From Synechococcus sp. HJ21-Hayes (GTDB lineage Bacteria; Cyanobacteriota; Cyanobacteriia; PCC-6307; Cyanobiaceae), in the NCBI RefSeq assembly GCF_024345835.1, contig NZ_JAGQBW010000004.1, positions 62,001 to 126,000 on the forward strand: a DNA stretch of 64,000 nt, in the 5' to 3' direction. The stretch's first letter is position 1. The number at the start of each line of letters is the position of its first letter. The position numbers and the translations under genes were made by a program. Shown one piece after another: positions 29,776 through 39,488 of this stretch. The notes below the pieces were generated by a model. That model did not search any database. It was given only the letters and a program-made list of their open reading frames with translations, and had not been told where the DNA came from.

Positions 29776-30828
29776 ATGGCGGCTGAGGCAACCCTGGTGC
29801 TGGTGCTGAACGTGGGCAGCTCCAGCCTCAAGGCTGCCCTGATCGGCCCTGATCGGCCCTGGCAGGGGCAGCACAACCGGGAGGGAGCGCCGATCGAGGC
29901 CGCCCTGGAACAGTGGTTGGCCCCCCAGCTGCAGCCCTGGTGGCCTCGGATCCAGCTGGCCGGCCACCGCGTGGTGCATGGCGGCGCCCGGTTCACGGCC
30001 CCCACCCGAATCCAGCCCACACTGGTGCAGGAGCTGGACAGGCTGGTGCCCCTGGCACCGCTGCATAACGGCCCGGCCCTGGCCGCCATCCGCTGGCTGA
30101 TGGCCACCCGGCCGGAGCTGCCCCAATGGGCCTGCTTCGACACCGCCTTTCACGCCAGCCTGCCGCCGGAGGCCTACACCTACGCCCTGCCTCGGGCCTG
30201 GCGGGATCAGGGCTTGCGCCGCTTTGGCTTCCACGGCCTAAACCATCAACACGTGGCGGAAACGGCCGCGGCCCGTTGGCGCGCCGCCGGCCGCAGGGGC
30301 CTGCCCCGCCTGATCAGCTGCCACCTGGGTGCCGGCTGCTCCCTGGCGGCCATCCGCGAGGGCCGCAGCATCGACACCACCATGGGCTTCACCCCCCTGG
30401 AGGGGCTGGTGATGGCGAGTCGGAGTGGCTCGGTGGATCCGGGACTGCTGCTGGAACTGCTGCGCCAGGGGCTCAGCGCGGATCAACTCCACCAGGCCCT
30501 CAGCCATGAGAGCGGCCTGCGGGGCCTTTCGGGCCTCAGCGGCGACTGGCAGGAACTGCGCCGCGCCGCCACTGCGGGCCATGGCGAGGCCCAGCTCGCC
30601 ATGGCCGTGTTCCTGCATCGCCTGCGGGCCGGTATCGGGGCCATGGCCGCCAGCCTGGGGGGCGTGGATCAGATCGGCCTGAGCGGCGGCATCGGCGCCC
30701 ACGACAACCAACTACTGGAGGAGCTACGGCTCGCGGTGCAATGGCTGGGCCCCTGTGAGCTGCTACAGGTTGCTGCCGACGAGGAGGGCATGGTGGCCCG
30801 CCAGTGCCTGCGGGCCAGCGCCGGTTAA
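29776..30828 (+). CDS. ackA: Acetate kinase, short form
   Basis: Converts acetyl phosphate and ADP to acetate and ATP. Motifs: NVGSSSLK, AGHRVVHGG, FDTAFH, FGFHGLNHQHVAE, SCHLGAGCSLAAI with TTMGFTPLEGLVMASRSGSVDP, and a terminal DEEGMVARQCLR. It is only 350 residues against about 400 usually, and the conserved GGIGEN is GGIGAHD here. Active-site arginines and the aspartate appear kept. Third gene of the xfp-glgP-ackA operon, 11 bases after glgP, so acetyl phosphate from phosphoketolase likely feeds it directly. Confidence 0.9.
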   Translation: MAAEATLVLVLNVGSSSLKAALIGPDRPWQGQHNREGAPIEAALEQWLAPQLQPWWPRIQLAGHRVVHGGARFTAPTRIQPTLVQELDRLVPLAPLHNGPALAAIRWLMATRPELPQWACFDTAFHASLPPEAYTYALPRAWRDQGLRRFGFHGLNHQHVAETAAARWRAAGRRGLPRLISCHLGAGCSLAAIREGRSIDTTMGFTPLEGLVMASRSGSVDPGLLLELLRQGLSADQLHQALSHESGLRGLSGLSGDWQELRRAATAGHGEAQLAMAVFLHRLRAGIGAMAASLGGVDQIGLSGGIGAHDNQLLEELRLAVQWLGPCELLQVAADEEGMVARQCLRASAG

Positions 30829-31298
30829 CTGCGATCGGGCAAGTCGGGCGTCTGGTGCAACAGTCGGTTGAGGCGCAGCCGATCGGCGTTGAGGGGATCA
30901 GGAGCCAGCTCTCCGGCCAGCTCGCGGAACTTCTGCTCCACGTCGTCCGGAACGCGCACATCAAAGATGCGCTCCATCAAGGCCTCGATCGAGAACAGGT
31001 GGGCGTTGATGTTCTCCAGATCGCCGATGGCCTGCTGGATCGCGTCGGTTTCCGGGGGTTCAGCAGAGCCAGCGCCAGCCGGAGCCGCCGGCGACGGGGA
31101 CGCAGCAGCCGGGCTCTCGCCATCGCCGTGGGTTTTCTGCAGCTCCTCGAGCACACGACCCGCCAGGGTGCGGAAGGATTGCAACGCGGCCCAGCTGAGT
31201 TCCTGCTGCTGCCGCAGCGTGGGGTTCTCGCGGATCAGGCGGTCGTGCTCTCGGTAGAACCGCTGACAATCAGGGCATTGGCAGGGCTCTTCCGGCAC
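30825..31298 (-). CDS. Unknown protein with N-terminal CxCxxC
   Basis: 157 residues. The start MPEEPCQCPDCQRFYREHD holds a C-x-C-x2-C cluster that may bind zinc. Next comes a helical segment (LIRENPTLRQQQELSWAAL), a low-complexity Ala/Pro/Ser linker (about 65-85), and a C-terminal helical region with AIQQAIGDLENINAHLFSIEALMERIF. GTG start at 31298. Possibly cyanobacteria-specific; no domain recognised. Its stop overlaps the end of ackA by a few bases; the two genes converge. Confidence 0.65.
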   Translation of the reverse strand: MPEEPCQCPDCQRFYREHDRLIRENPTLRQQQELSWAALQSFRTLAGRVLEELQKTHGDGESPAAASPSPAAPAGAGSAEPPETDAIQQAIGDLENINAHLFSIEALMERIFDVRVPDDVEQKFRELAGELAPDPLNADRLRLNRLLHQTPDLPDRS

Positions 31299-31362
31299 CG
31301 CAGTCCCTTCGCTTCTCAGCGCCCATCATGGCACCAGGCCAGGGGCACTTTGAGCCCAGCCG

Positions 31363-31698
31363 TCAAGCGGCGCGGGAATCGTTGCCCGCCAGGCCAGTGA
31401 AATCGTCCTCCTCGGGTGTCTCACGGGCACCGGGGATGGGGATCTCGATGGAGCTCACCACCTGAATCACGTCGCGCAAGCGCATGGAATCGGCAAACCA
31501 GGCCATGGCCTGATCCACATCGCCTTCCGCCACGGCCTCATTGGCGCTCTCCTCATGGGCTTCGGCGAGCAGGGCCAGCCAGCAGAGGCAACGGGCCTGC
31601 ATCACCGAGAGATCGAGGCCGTCGGGAAGGCTGTCAACGATCCGTTCACTCTCCTGTTGCACGAGCAGTCTCAGCCGGAGATCATGCAGCTGTGCCAT
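31363..31698 (-). CDS. Conserved hypothetical protein
   Basis: 111 residues, largely helical and acidic, MAQLHDLRLRLLVQQESER at the start and a disordered C-terminus. Resembles cyanobacterial proteins of unknown function; no motif recognised. It precedes the CxCxxC gene by 64 bases on the same strand, so they may be co-expressed. Upstream lie a GTAN8TAC-like palindrome and a 27-bp hairpin, so regulation of this gene could be unusual. Confidence 0.6.
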   Translation of the reverse strand: MAQLHDLRLRLLVQQESERIVDSLPDGLDLSVMQARCLCWLALLAEAHEESANEAVAEGDVDQAMAWFADSMRLRDVIQVVSSIEIPIPGARETPEEDDFTGLAGNDSRAA

Positions 31699-31758
31699 GA
31701 CGTCGTGACGACTGGCAACACGCTAGCGGCAGTGGTGCAATTGAAAACCCCACTACCT

Positions 31759-31772
31759 GTAGTGGGTACTAC
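31759..31772. promoter_or_regulatory. NtcA-type palindrome GTAN8TAC
   Basis: The 14 bases GTAGTGGGTACTAC match the NtcA half-site pattern GTAN8TAC exactly, about 60-75 bases upstream of the hypothetical gene at 31698. It overlaps a second inverted repeat, CCCACTA-CCTG-TAGTGGG (31749-31766). I did not find a clear TAN3T -10 box 22 bases downstream, so activity is uncertain; a short palindrome can match by chance. Confidence 0.25.
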
Positions 31773-31813
31773 CCAATCAAAGATCCCTCGGCCAGTGCTC
31801 TCCCATCCCCACA

Positions 31814-31877
31814 CCTGAGGGGTTGTTCCTCCCGATGGCCCACTGCGTGAGGCCATCGGGAGGAACAACCCCTCAGG
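31814..31877. repeat. Perfect 27-bp inverted repeat with 10-base loop
   Basis: Left arm 31814-31840 and right arm 31851-31877 are exact reverse complements over 27 bases, with CACTGCGTGA as loop. It lies 12 bases beyond the 3' end of tRNA-Arg(CCT) in its direction of transcription. No T-run follows on either strand, so a simple intrinsic terminator is not certain. It could be a bidirectional terminator, an RNase III target or a small mobile-repeat remnant. Confidence 0.85.
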
Positions 31878-31888
31878 GAGCTCATCAA

Positions 31889-31962
<74 letters not shown>

Positions 31963-31984
31963 CTGCAGCGGCATTATGGGGCTT

Positions 31985-32359
31985 GAAAGCAGGCGAGGTG
32001 ATCGCAACCGGCGCCCGCGTCGGTTGAGGAAAGTCCGGGCTCCCCAATGGCCAGGCTTGCTGGGTAACGCCCAGTGCGGGCGACCGTGAGGAGAGTGCCA
32101 CAGAAACACACCGCCGATGGCTCCCCCGGGAGCACAGGCAAGGGTGCAAAGGTGCGGTAAGAGCGCACCAGCAGCATCGAGAGGTGCTGGCTCGGTAAAC
32201 CCCGGCTGGGAGCAAGGCCCAGGGACAACGGTTGGCCATGACACCCGTCCCGCTTCAAGTGCGCCGCTCGAGGCCGTCGGTAACGGCGGTCCCAGACAGA
32301 TGATCACCCCCCGCCGGCATGCCGGCGGGAGAACAGAACCCGGCTTACGTCCTGCTTTC
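31985..32359 (+). ncRNA. rnpB: RNase P RNA, bacterial type A
   Basis: Catalytic RNA that removes 5' leaders from pre-tRNAs. The P1 helix is GAAAGCAGG at 31985 with CCTGCTTTC at 32351-32359. The universal P4 strands are present: GAGGAAAGTCCGGGC near the 5' end and ACAGAACCCGGCTTA near the 3' end, with the J-region AGACAGATGATCACC. Length about 375 fits cyanobacterial RNase P. It is followed 26 bases later by rnc, so the two RNA-processing genes are consecutive. Confidence 0.95.
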
Positions 32360-32385
32360 ACCCCTTTGCTGACCACCCCAGCGCC

Positions 32386-33135
32386 ATGAACACCGAGCGC
32401 CGCGAGCAGCTGCTGGGGTTCCTGGCAGCCCTGGGCCTGGAGCTGCCCCACCAGGCCAACCGCCCATCCCTGGAGGCCCAACTCGCCCCCCTCGACGAGG
32501 CCCTCACCCACACCTCCGCCGGCCTCGTCATCCACCACGAACGGCTGGAATTCCTGGGGGATGCCGTGCTGCGGCTGGCCGCCTCAGAATTTCTGGAGCG
32601 CCACTACCCCCAGCTCTCCGTCGGCCAGAGCTCAGCCCTGCGAGCCCAACTGGTGAGCGACCGGTGGCTCGCGCAGCTGGGCAGTCAGTGCGGCATTGAG
32701 GCGGCCCTGCGCATCGGCCCCATCGCCGCCGGCGACCAAGCCGGACGGGCCACCCTGCGGGCAGAAGCCTGTGAGGCCGTGATCGGAGCGCTCTACCGCA
32801 TCTGGGGGAGCCTCGAACCGGTGCTGCAGTGGCTCACCCCCCATTGGCAGGGGGCCGCCGCGGAACTGGAGGCCGACCCCCACCGCCACAACTGGAAATC
32901 CGCCCTGCAGGAATGGAGCCAGGCCGGGAAGCGGGGTTTGCCCAGCTACAGCTGTGACCAGGTGAGCCAGGTGCACGCCGATCCCCGCCGCTTCCACTGC
33001 CGCGTGCAGCTGGAGAGCAAGCTCCTCGGCGAGGGCTGGGGCGGTTCCCGCCGCCAGGCGGAACAGGATGCGGCCCGCTCGGCCCTGGAGGCACTGGGCC
33101 TCAGACCTGCTCGAGCAGCTGGATCGGCATCGTGA
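32386..33135 (+). CDS. rnc: Ribonuclease III
   Basis: Double-strand-specific endonuclease for rRNA and regulatory RNA processing. The RNase III signature ERLEFLGDAVLRLAASEFL is present (about 46-64), with EACEAVIGALYRI as the second metal site. A dsRNA-binding domain occupies the last 80 residues (NWKSALQEWSQAGKRGLPSY, then QAEQDAARSALEAL). Length 249. Its last 35 bases overlap the convergent ndhS gene. Some cyanobacteria also have the mini-III version; this is full-length. Confidence 0.94.
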   Translation: MNTERREQLLGFLAALGLELPHQANRPSLEAQLAPLDEALTHTSAGLVIHHERLEFLGDAVLRLAASEFLERHYPQLSVGQSSALRAQLVSDRWLAQLGSQCGIEAALRIGPIAAGDQAGRATLRAEACEAVIGALYRIWGSLEPVLQWLTPHWQGAAAELEADPHRHNWKSALQEWSQAGKRGLPSYSCDQVSQVHADPRRFHCRVQLESKLLGEGWGGSRRQAEQDAARSALEALGLRPARAAGSAS

Positions 33136-33283
33136 CCAGCTTGTCCCAGTTGCCGCCTTCGAACAACACGGCAGCACGGCTGCCGCTGATGCGCTGCACG
33201 AAGCCCTTGTAGCCGTTGTAGATGGAGCGGCCGTCGCGCACCACCACGGTGGAGCCCGGGAGGATTGGCAGGGTGTCAGCCAT
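33101..33283 (-). CDS. ndhS: NAD(P)H-quinone oxidoreductase subunit S
   Basis: 60-residue soluble subunit that forms the ferredoxin-binding site of photosynthetic complex NDH-1, used for cyclic electron flow. The sequence contains GSTVVVRDGRSIYNGYKGFV and VLFEGGNWDKLVTMPIQLL, the SH3-like PF11623 pattern. The ATG at 33283 gives the usual size; the frame extends 14 residues upstream without family similarity. It overlaps the 3' end of rnc on the opposite strand and points away from rimM. Confidence 0.85.
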   Translation of the reverse strand: MADTLPILPGSTVVVRDGRSIYNGYKGFVQRISGSRAAVLFEGGNWDKLVTMPIQLLEQV

Positions 33284-33339
33284 GGTGAGGCCCAGTCGTG
33301 GGGCCATTATCGAGGCTGAGGGCACAAGGCTGGGTTGTG

Positions 33340-33912
33340 ATGACGGACGGAGAGCTGATGGTGGTGGGCCGGATCGTGGCCGCCCAAGGCCTCCAGGGCG
33401 AGGTGCGCATCAATCCCCTCAGTGATTTCCCGGAGCGCTTCACGAGGCCTGGGCGCCGCTGGCTGCGGCAGCGCCAAGGGCCAGACCAGGAGATCAACCT
33501 GCTCAGCGGCCGGCAGCTGCCGGGTAAGGAGCTCTACGTGGTGCGGATCGAGGGCATCAACAGCCGCAGCGATGCCGAAAACCTGGTGGGCCAGGAGCTG
33601 CTGGTGCCCGCCGCCGACCGCCCCAAACTGGCCAAGGGCGAATTCCACCTGCTCGATCTCGTGGGCCTGGAGGTGCGCCTGGAGGCCAGCGGCCAGGTGA
33701 TCGGACGCGTCAAAGACCTGCTCCATGCCGGCAACGACCTGCTGGAGGTGGAGCTGGCCTCCGGCGGCCAGCAGCCCCTGTTGATCCCCTTCGTGCAGGC
33801 CATCGTGCCCAGCGTGCACCTGGACGAGGGCTGGATCGGCATCACCCCACCACAAGGACTGCTGGAGCTCGCCGATCCGCGTGAACCATCCGAGCCTCCG
33901 GCACGCTCCTGA
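33340..33912 (+). CDS. rimM: Ribosome maturation factor RimM
   Basis: Binds S19 and assists 30S head assembly. N-terminal RimM domain ([38 protein letters not shown]) followed by the PRC-barrel half ([32 protein letters not shown]). Length 190. ATG at 33340; the earlier frame start at 33298 would add residues without domain match. Diverges from ndhS across 56 bases. A GTAC-rich palindrome lies just after its stop codon. Confidence 0.92.
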   Translation: MTDGELMVVGRIVAAQGLQGEVRINPLSDFPERFTRPGRRWLRQRQGPDQEINLLSGRQLPGKELYVVRIEGINSRSDAENLVGQELLVPAADRPKLAKGEFHLLDLVGLEVRLEASGQVIGRVKDLLHAGNDLLEVELASGGQQPLLIPFVQAIVPSVHLDEGWIGITPPQGLLELADPREPSEPPARS

Positions 33913-33915
33913 AAC

Positions 33916-33932
33916 CTGTACGGGCTGTACAG
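33916..33932. promoter_or_regulatory. 17-base palindrome, candidate operator upstream of manC
   Basis: CTGTAC-GGGCT-GTACAG is a perfect 6-bp inverted repeat with 5-base spacer, 4 bases after the rimM stop and about 107 bases before manC. It resembles a repressor operator. Spacing is one base longer than the cyanobacterial LexA pattern, so LexA is not claimed. The bases following contain no clear T-run, so it is not an obvious terminator. Confidence 0.25.
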
Positions 33933-34039
33933 AACGGCAGAGGCCGCGCAGAACAGCCGCTCCCATCCCTGCGCAGACCCGCAGCGAGCCCCCTCCTCCG
34001 CTCCGTTCTGGAGTGAAATAAGAGCACTCGCTCAATCCC

Positions 34040-35504
34040 ATGGCGGCCCTGGTTCCGGTGATCCTCTGCGGCGGCACGGGCACCCGGCTGTGGCCGCTCT
34101 CCCGTGCCAGCTACCCCAAGCAGTATTGGGCCCTGGCCGGCGATGGTGAGGACACCCTGCTGCAGCAAACCCACCAGCGGCTGGATGGAATTGCAGGGCT
34201 GGCAGCCCCACTGCTGGTCTGCAACGAAGACCACCGCTTCATCGTGGCCGAACAGATGCGCCAGATCGGCGTAGAGCCAGCGGCGATCCTGCTGGAGCCG
34301 ATGGGGCGCAACACCGCTCCTGCCGTAGCGGTGGCAGCCCTTCAGGCCACTGCCCATGGCGAAGACCCCCTGCTGCTGGTGCTGGCCGCCGATCACGTGA
34401 TTCGCGATTCAGCCCGCTTCCGCGACACCGTGGTGGCGGCCATGCCGACCGCTGAAGCCGGCCAACTGGTGACCTTCGGGATTGTGCCCACGGCCCCGGA
34501 AACCGGCTATGGCTACATCGAGGCCGCCGAGCCCCTGAGCACTGGAGCCGGCAGCAGCCCCTGCGCCGTGCCGATCGCCCGCTTCGTGGAGAAGCCCGAT
34601 CGCGCCACCGCCGAACAGTTCCTGGGCACGGGCCGGTTCACCTGGAACAGCGGCATGTTCCTGTTCAAGGCCAGCGCCATCCTGGCGGAACTGGAGCGGC
34701 TCGCCCCTGAGGTGGTGAGCGCCTGCCGTGCAGCCCTGGAGCATGAGTCTCCCGACCTCGACTTCCTGCGCCTCGAGCGCGAAGCCTTCGGCAGCTGCCC
34801 CAACGTGGCCATCGACGTGGCCGTGATGGAGCGCACAACCCTCGGGGCAGTGCTGCCCCTGGAGGCGGGCTGGAGTGATGTGGGCAGTTGGAGCGCCCTG
34901 TGGGAAACCGCCGATCAGGATGCCGATGGCAACGTGCTGCGGGGCCGCGTGATCAGCGAGGCCTCCCGCAACTGCTACCTGCGCAGTGAACACCGCCTGG
35001 TGGTGGGCCTCGGCGTTGAAAACCTGGTGGTGGTGGAAACCGACGATGTGGTGCTGGTGGCCCACCGCGATAAGGCCCAGGATGTGAAATCGGTGGTGGG
35101 CCTGCTGGAGCGGGAAGGGGCCCGCGAGAGCAAGGCCCACCGCAAGATCTATCGCCCCTGGGGCTCCTACGACGGCATCACGGAGGGCAGCCGCTGGCAG
35201 GTGAAGCGGATCGTGGTGAACCCTGGCGCCTCCCTCTCCCTGCAGATGCACCACCATCGCGCCGAACACTGGATCGTGGTGCAGGGCACCGCCGTGGTGG
35301 AAAAGGAGGGGGTGGAAGAACTGGTGGGCGAGAACCAGAGCACCTACATCCCCCTGGGCGCCAAGCACCGCTTATCGAACCCCGGAAAGATCCCCGTGGA
35401 AATGATCGAGGTGCAGAGCGGCGCCTACCTGGGCGAAGACGACATCAAGCGCTTCGAAGACCGGTACGGCCGCAGTGACGGAACTGGCGCCACTCCCGCC
35501 TCGC

Positions 35505-35518
<14 letters not shown>
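34040..35518 (+). CDS. manC: Mannose-1-phosphate guanylyltransferase / mannose-6-phosphate isomerase
   Basis: Bifunctional enzyme making GDP-mannose. The nucleotidyltransferase domain starts ILCGGTGTRLWPLSRASYPK (about 10-29), with VEKPDRATAEQFL and FTWNSGMFLF. The C-terminal cupin has RPWGSYD, MHHHRAEHWIVVQGTA and ENQSTYIPLGAKHRLSNPG, the mannose-6-P isomerase motif. Length 492 is typical. Feeds exopolysaccharide or LPS synthesis. Its last 14 bases overlap the stop of the convergent glmS. Confidence 0.93.
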
Positions 35519-37409
<1,891 letters not shown>

Positions 37410-37468
37410 AGGTGGTGTTCAGGGTGGTGGGCTGGTGAGCTGTGAAAGCGGCCGCGCAGGCGAGCCAC

Positions 37469-37493
37469 AAAAAAGCCCGGCTTGTGCCGGGCT
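37469..37493 (-). terminator. Intrinsic terminator after psaC
   Basis: On the minus strand AGCCCGGC-ACAA-GCCGGGCT forms an 8-bp GC-rich stem, followed by a run of T (complement of the A-tract at 37469-37474). It lies about 30 bases beyond the psaC stop and before glmS starts, ending the psaC transcript. Confidence 0.85.
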
Positions 37494-37521
37494 CGAGCTT
37501 ATGGGAAGAGCACTGAACGCT

Positions 37522-37836
<315 letters not shown>

Positions 37837-37931
37837 TCACCCTTGTTCATACGAGCAGTCGGGGCATTGCCAGCCAACCTGAAGGCCCGCAGCAGACCGC
37901 CCCGTAGGATGCGGCGTCCGACAGTGCGGCC

Positions 37932-38174
37932 ATGTCACAGGAAGCGATCTTCGAGAAAGTGCGCTCGATCGTTGTCGAGCAACTGAGTGTGGACGCTGGC
38001 GAGGTAAAGCCGGAATCCAACTTCCAAAACGACCTGGGCGCTGACTCCCTCGACACCGTTGAGCTGGTGATGGCCCTGGAAGAAGCCTTCGACATCGAGA
38101 TTCCCGACGAGGCCGCCGAGGGCATCACCACCGTGGGTGACGCCGTTAAGTACATCCTGGACAAGCAGGCCTGA
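37932..38174 (+). CDS. acpP: Acyl carrier protein
   Basis: 80-residue acidic carrier of fatty-acid synthesis. The phosphopantetheine site is Ser39 in [17 protein letters not shown]-terminal half [21 protein letters not shown] is typical. Followed 7 bases later by fabF, the usual partnership, giving one operon with tkt beyond. Upstream region shared with divergent psaC is about 160 bases; a possible -10 TAGGAT lies at 37905-37910. Confidence 0.97.
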   Translation: MSQEAIFEKVRSIVVEQLSVDAGEVKPESNFQNDLGADSLDTVELVMALEEAFDIEIPDEAAEGITTVGDAVKYILDKQA

Positions 38175-38181
38175 GGATCCG

Positions 38182-39429
38182 ATGGTGGAGGGTCTCCGCC
38201 GCGTCGTCGTCACAGGACTGGGCGCGGTCACACCGATCGGCAACGACGTGGCTTCCTATTGGGAAGGCCTGAGCAGCGGGCGCAACGGGGTGGCCGACAT
38301 CACCCTGTTCGACGCCTCGCGCCACGCCTGCCGCTTCGCCGCTGAGGTGAAGGGTTTCAATCCAGCCGGATACATCGAGCCGAAGGATGCCAAGCGCTGG
38401 GATCGGTTCTGTCAGTTCGGTGTGGTGGCGGCCAAGCAGGCCGTGGCCCATGCCGGGCTGACCATCGACGACACCAACCAGCAGCGCGTGGGCACGGCCA
38501 TCGGTTCCGGCGTGGGCGGACTGCTGATGATGGAAACCCAGGCCCATGTGCTGGCGGATCGCGGTCCCGACCGGGTTAGCCCCTTCACCGTGCCGATGAT
38601 GATCCCCAACATGGCCACCGGCCTAGCGGCGATCGCCCTTGGTGCCAAGGGGCCCAGCAGCGCTGTGGCCACGGCTTGCGCTGCGGGCTCCAATGCCATC
38701 GGCGATGCCTTCCGCTTGATCCAGCTCGGCCTGGCCGACGTGATGGTGGCCGGTGGCGCTGAATCCGCCATCACCCCGCTGGGTGTAGCCGGCTTCGCCA
38801 GTGCCAAGGCCCTGTCGTTCCGCAACGACGACCCCGCCACCGCCAGCCGCCCCTTCGATGCGGAGCGCAATGGCTTCGTGATCGGGGAGGGCGCCGGCGT
38901 GCTGGTGCTGGAGAGCCTGGAGCACGCCCAGGCCCGCGGCGCCGAGATCCTGGCTGAAGTGGTGGGCTACGGCATGACCTGCGATGCCCACCACATCACC
39001 TCGCCCTCCCCTGGAGGGGTGGGTGGTGCCGAGGCCATGCGCCTTGCGCTGCGCGATGCCCGCCTGGAGCCCGAGGCCGTGGATTACGTGAACGCCCACG
39101 GCACCAGCACCCAGGCCAACGACAGCAACGAGACCTCCGCCATCAAGGCCTCGCTGGGGGATCGGGCCCATCAGATCCCGGTGAGCTCCACCAAGTCGAT
39201 GACGGGCCACCTCCTCGGGGGCAGCGGCGGCATCGAAGCCGTGGCTGCCGTGCTGGCCATAGGCCACAACCTGGTACCCCCTACGATCAATTACCAAAAT
39301 CCGGATCCGGCATGTGATCTGGATGTCGTTCCCAATCAGGCCCGGGAACAGAAACTGAACGTCGTGCTGTCCAACTCCTTCGGGTTTGGTGGTCACAACG
39401 TCTGCCTTGCGTTTCGGCGGATGCGCTGA
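38182..39429 (+). CDS. fabF: Beta-ketoacyl-ACP synthase II
   Basis: Elongates acyl-ACP. Active-site Cys in VATACAAGSNAIGDAF, and histidines in HGTSTQANDSNET and STKSMTGHLLGGSGGIE. Starts VVVTGLGAVTPIGNDV and ends NSFGFGGHNVCLAF. Length 415. ATG at 38182, just after the acpP stop; co-transcribed with acpP. Confidence 0.97.
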   Translation: MVEGLRRVVVTGLGAVTPIGNDVASYWEGLSSGRNGVADITLFDASRHACRFAAEVKGFNPAGYIEPKDAKRWDRFCQFGVVAAKQAVAHAGLTIDDTNQQRVGTAIGSGVGGLLMMETQAHVLADRGPDRVSPFTVPMMIPNMATGLAAIALGAKGPSSAVATACAAGSNAIGDAFRLIQLGLADVMVAGGAESAITPLGVAGFASAKALSFRNDDPATASRPFDAERNGFVIGEGAGVLVLESLEHAQARGAEILAEVVGYGMTCDAHHITSPSPGGVGGAEAMRLALRDARLEPEAVDYVNAHGTSTQANDSNETSAIKASLGDRAHQIPVSSTKSMTGHLLGGSGGIEAVAAVLAIGHNLVPPTINYQNPDPACDLDVVPNQAREQKLNVVLSNSFGFGGHNVCLAFRRMR

Positions 39430-39488
39430 GCCCTCCACAGCCCAGCCCCTATCCAGACGCCCTCACACCACTCCCTTACCCGTAACCC

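Noticed and set aside
33916-33932. LexA box
   Set aside because: Half-sites fit GTAC/GTAC but the spacer is 5 bases instead of 4, so LexA is not claimed.
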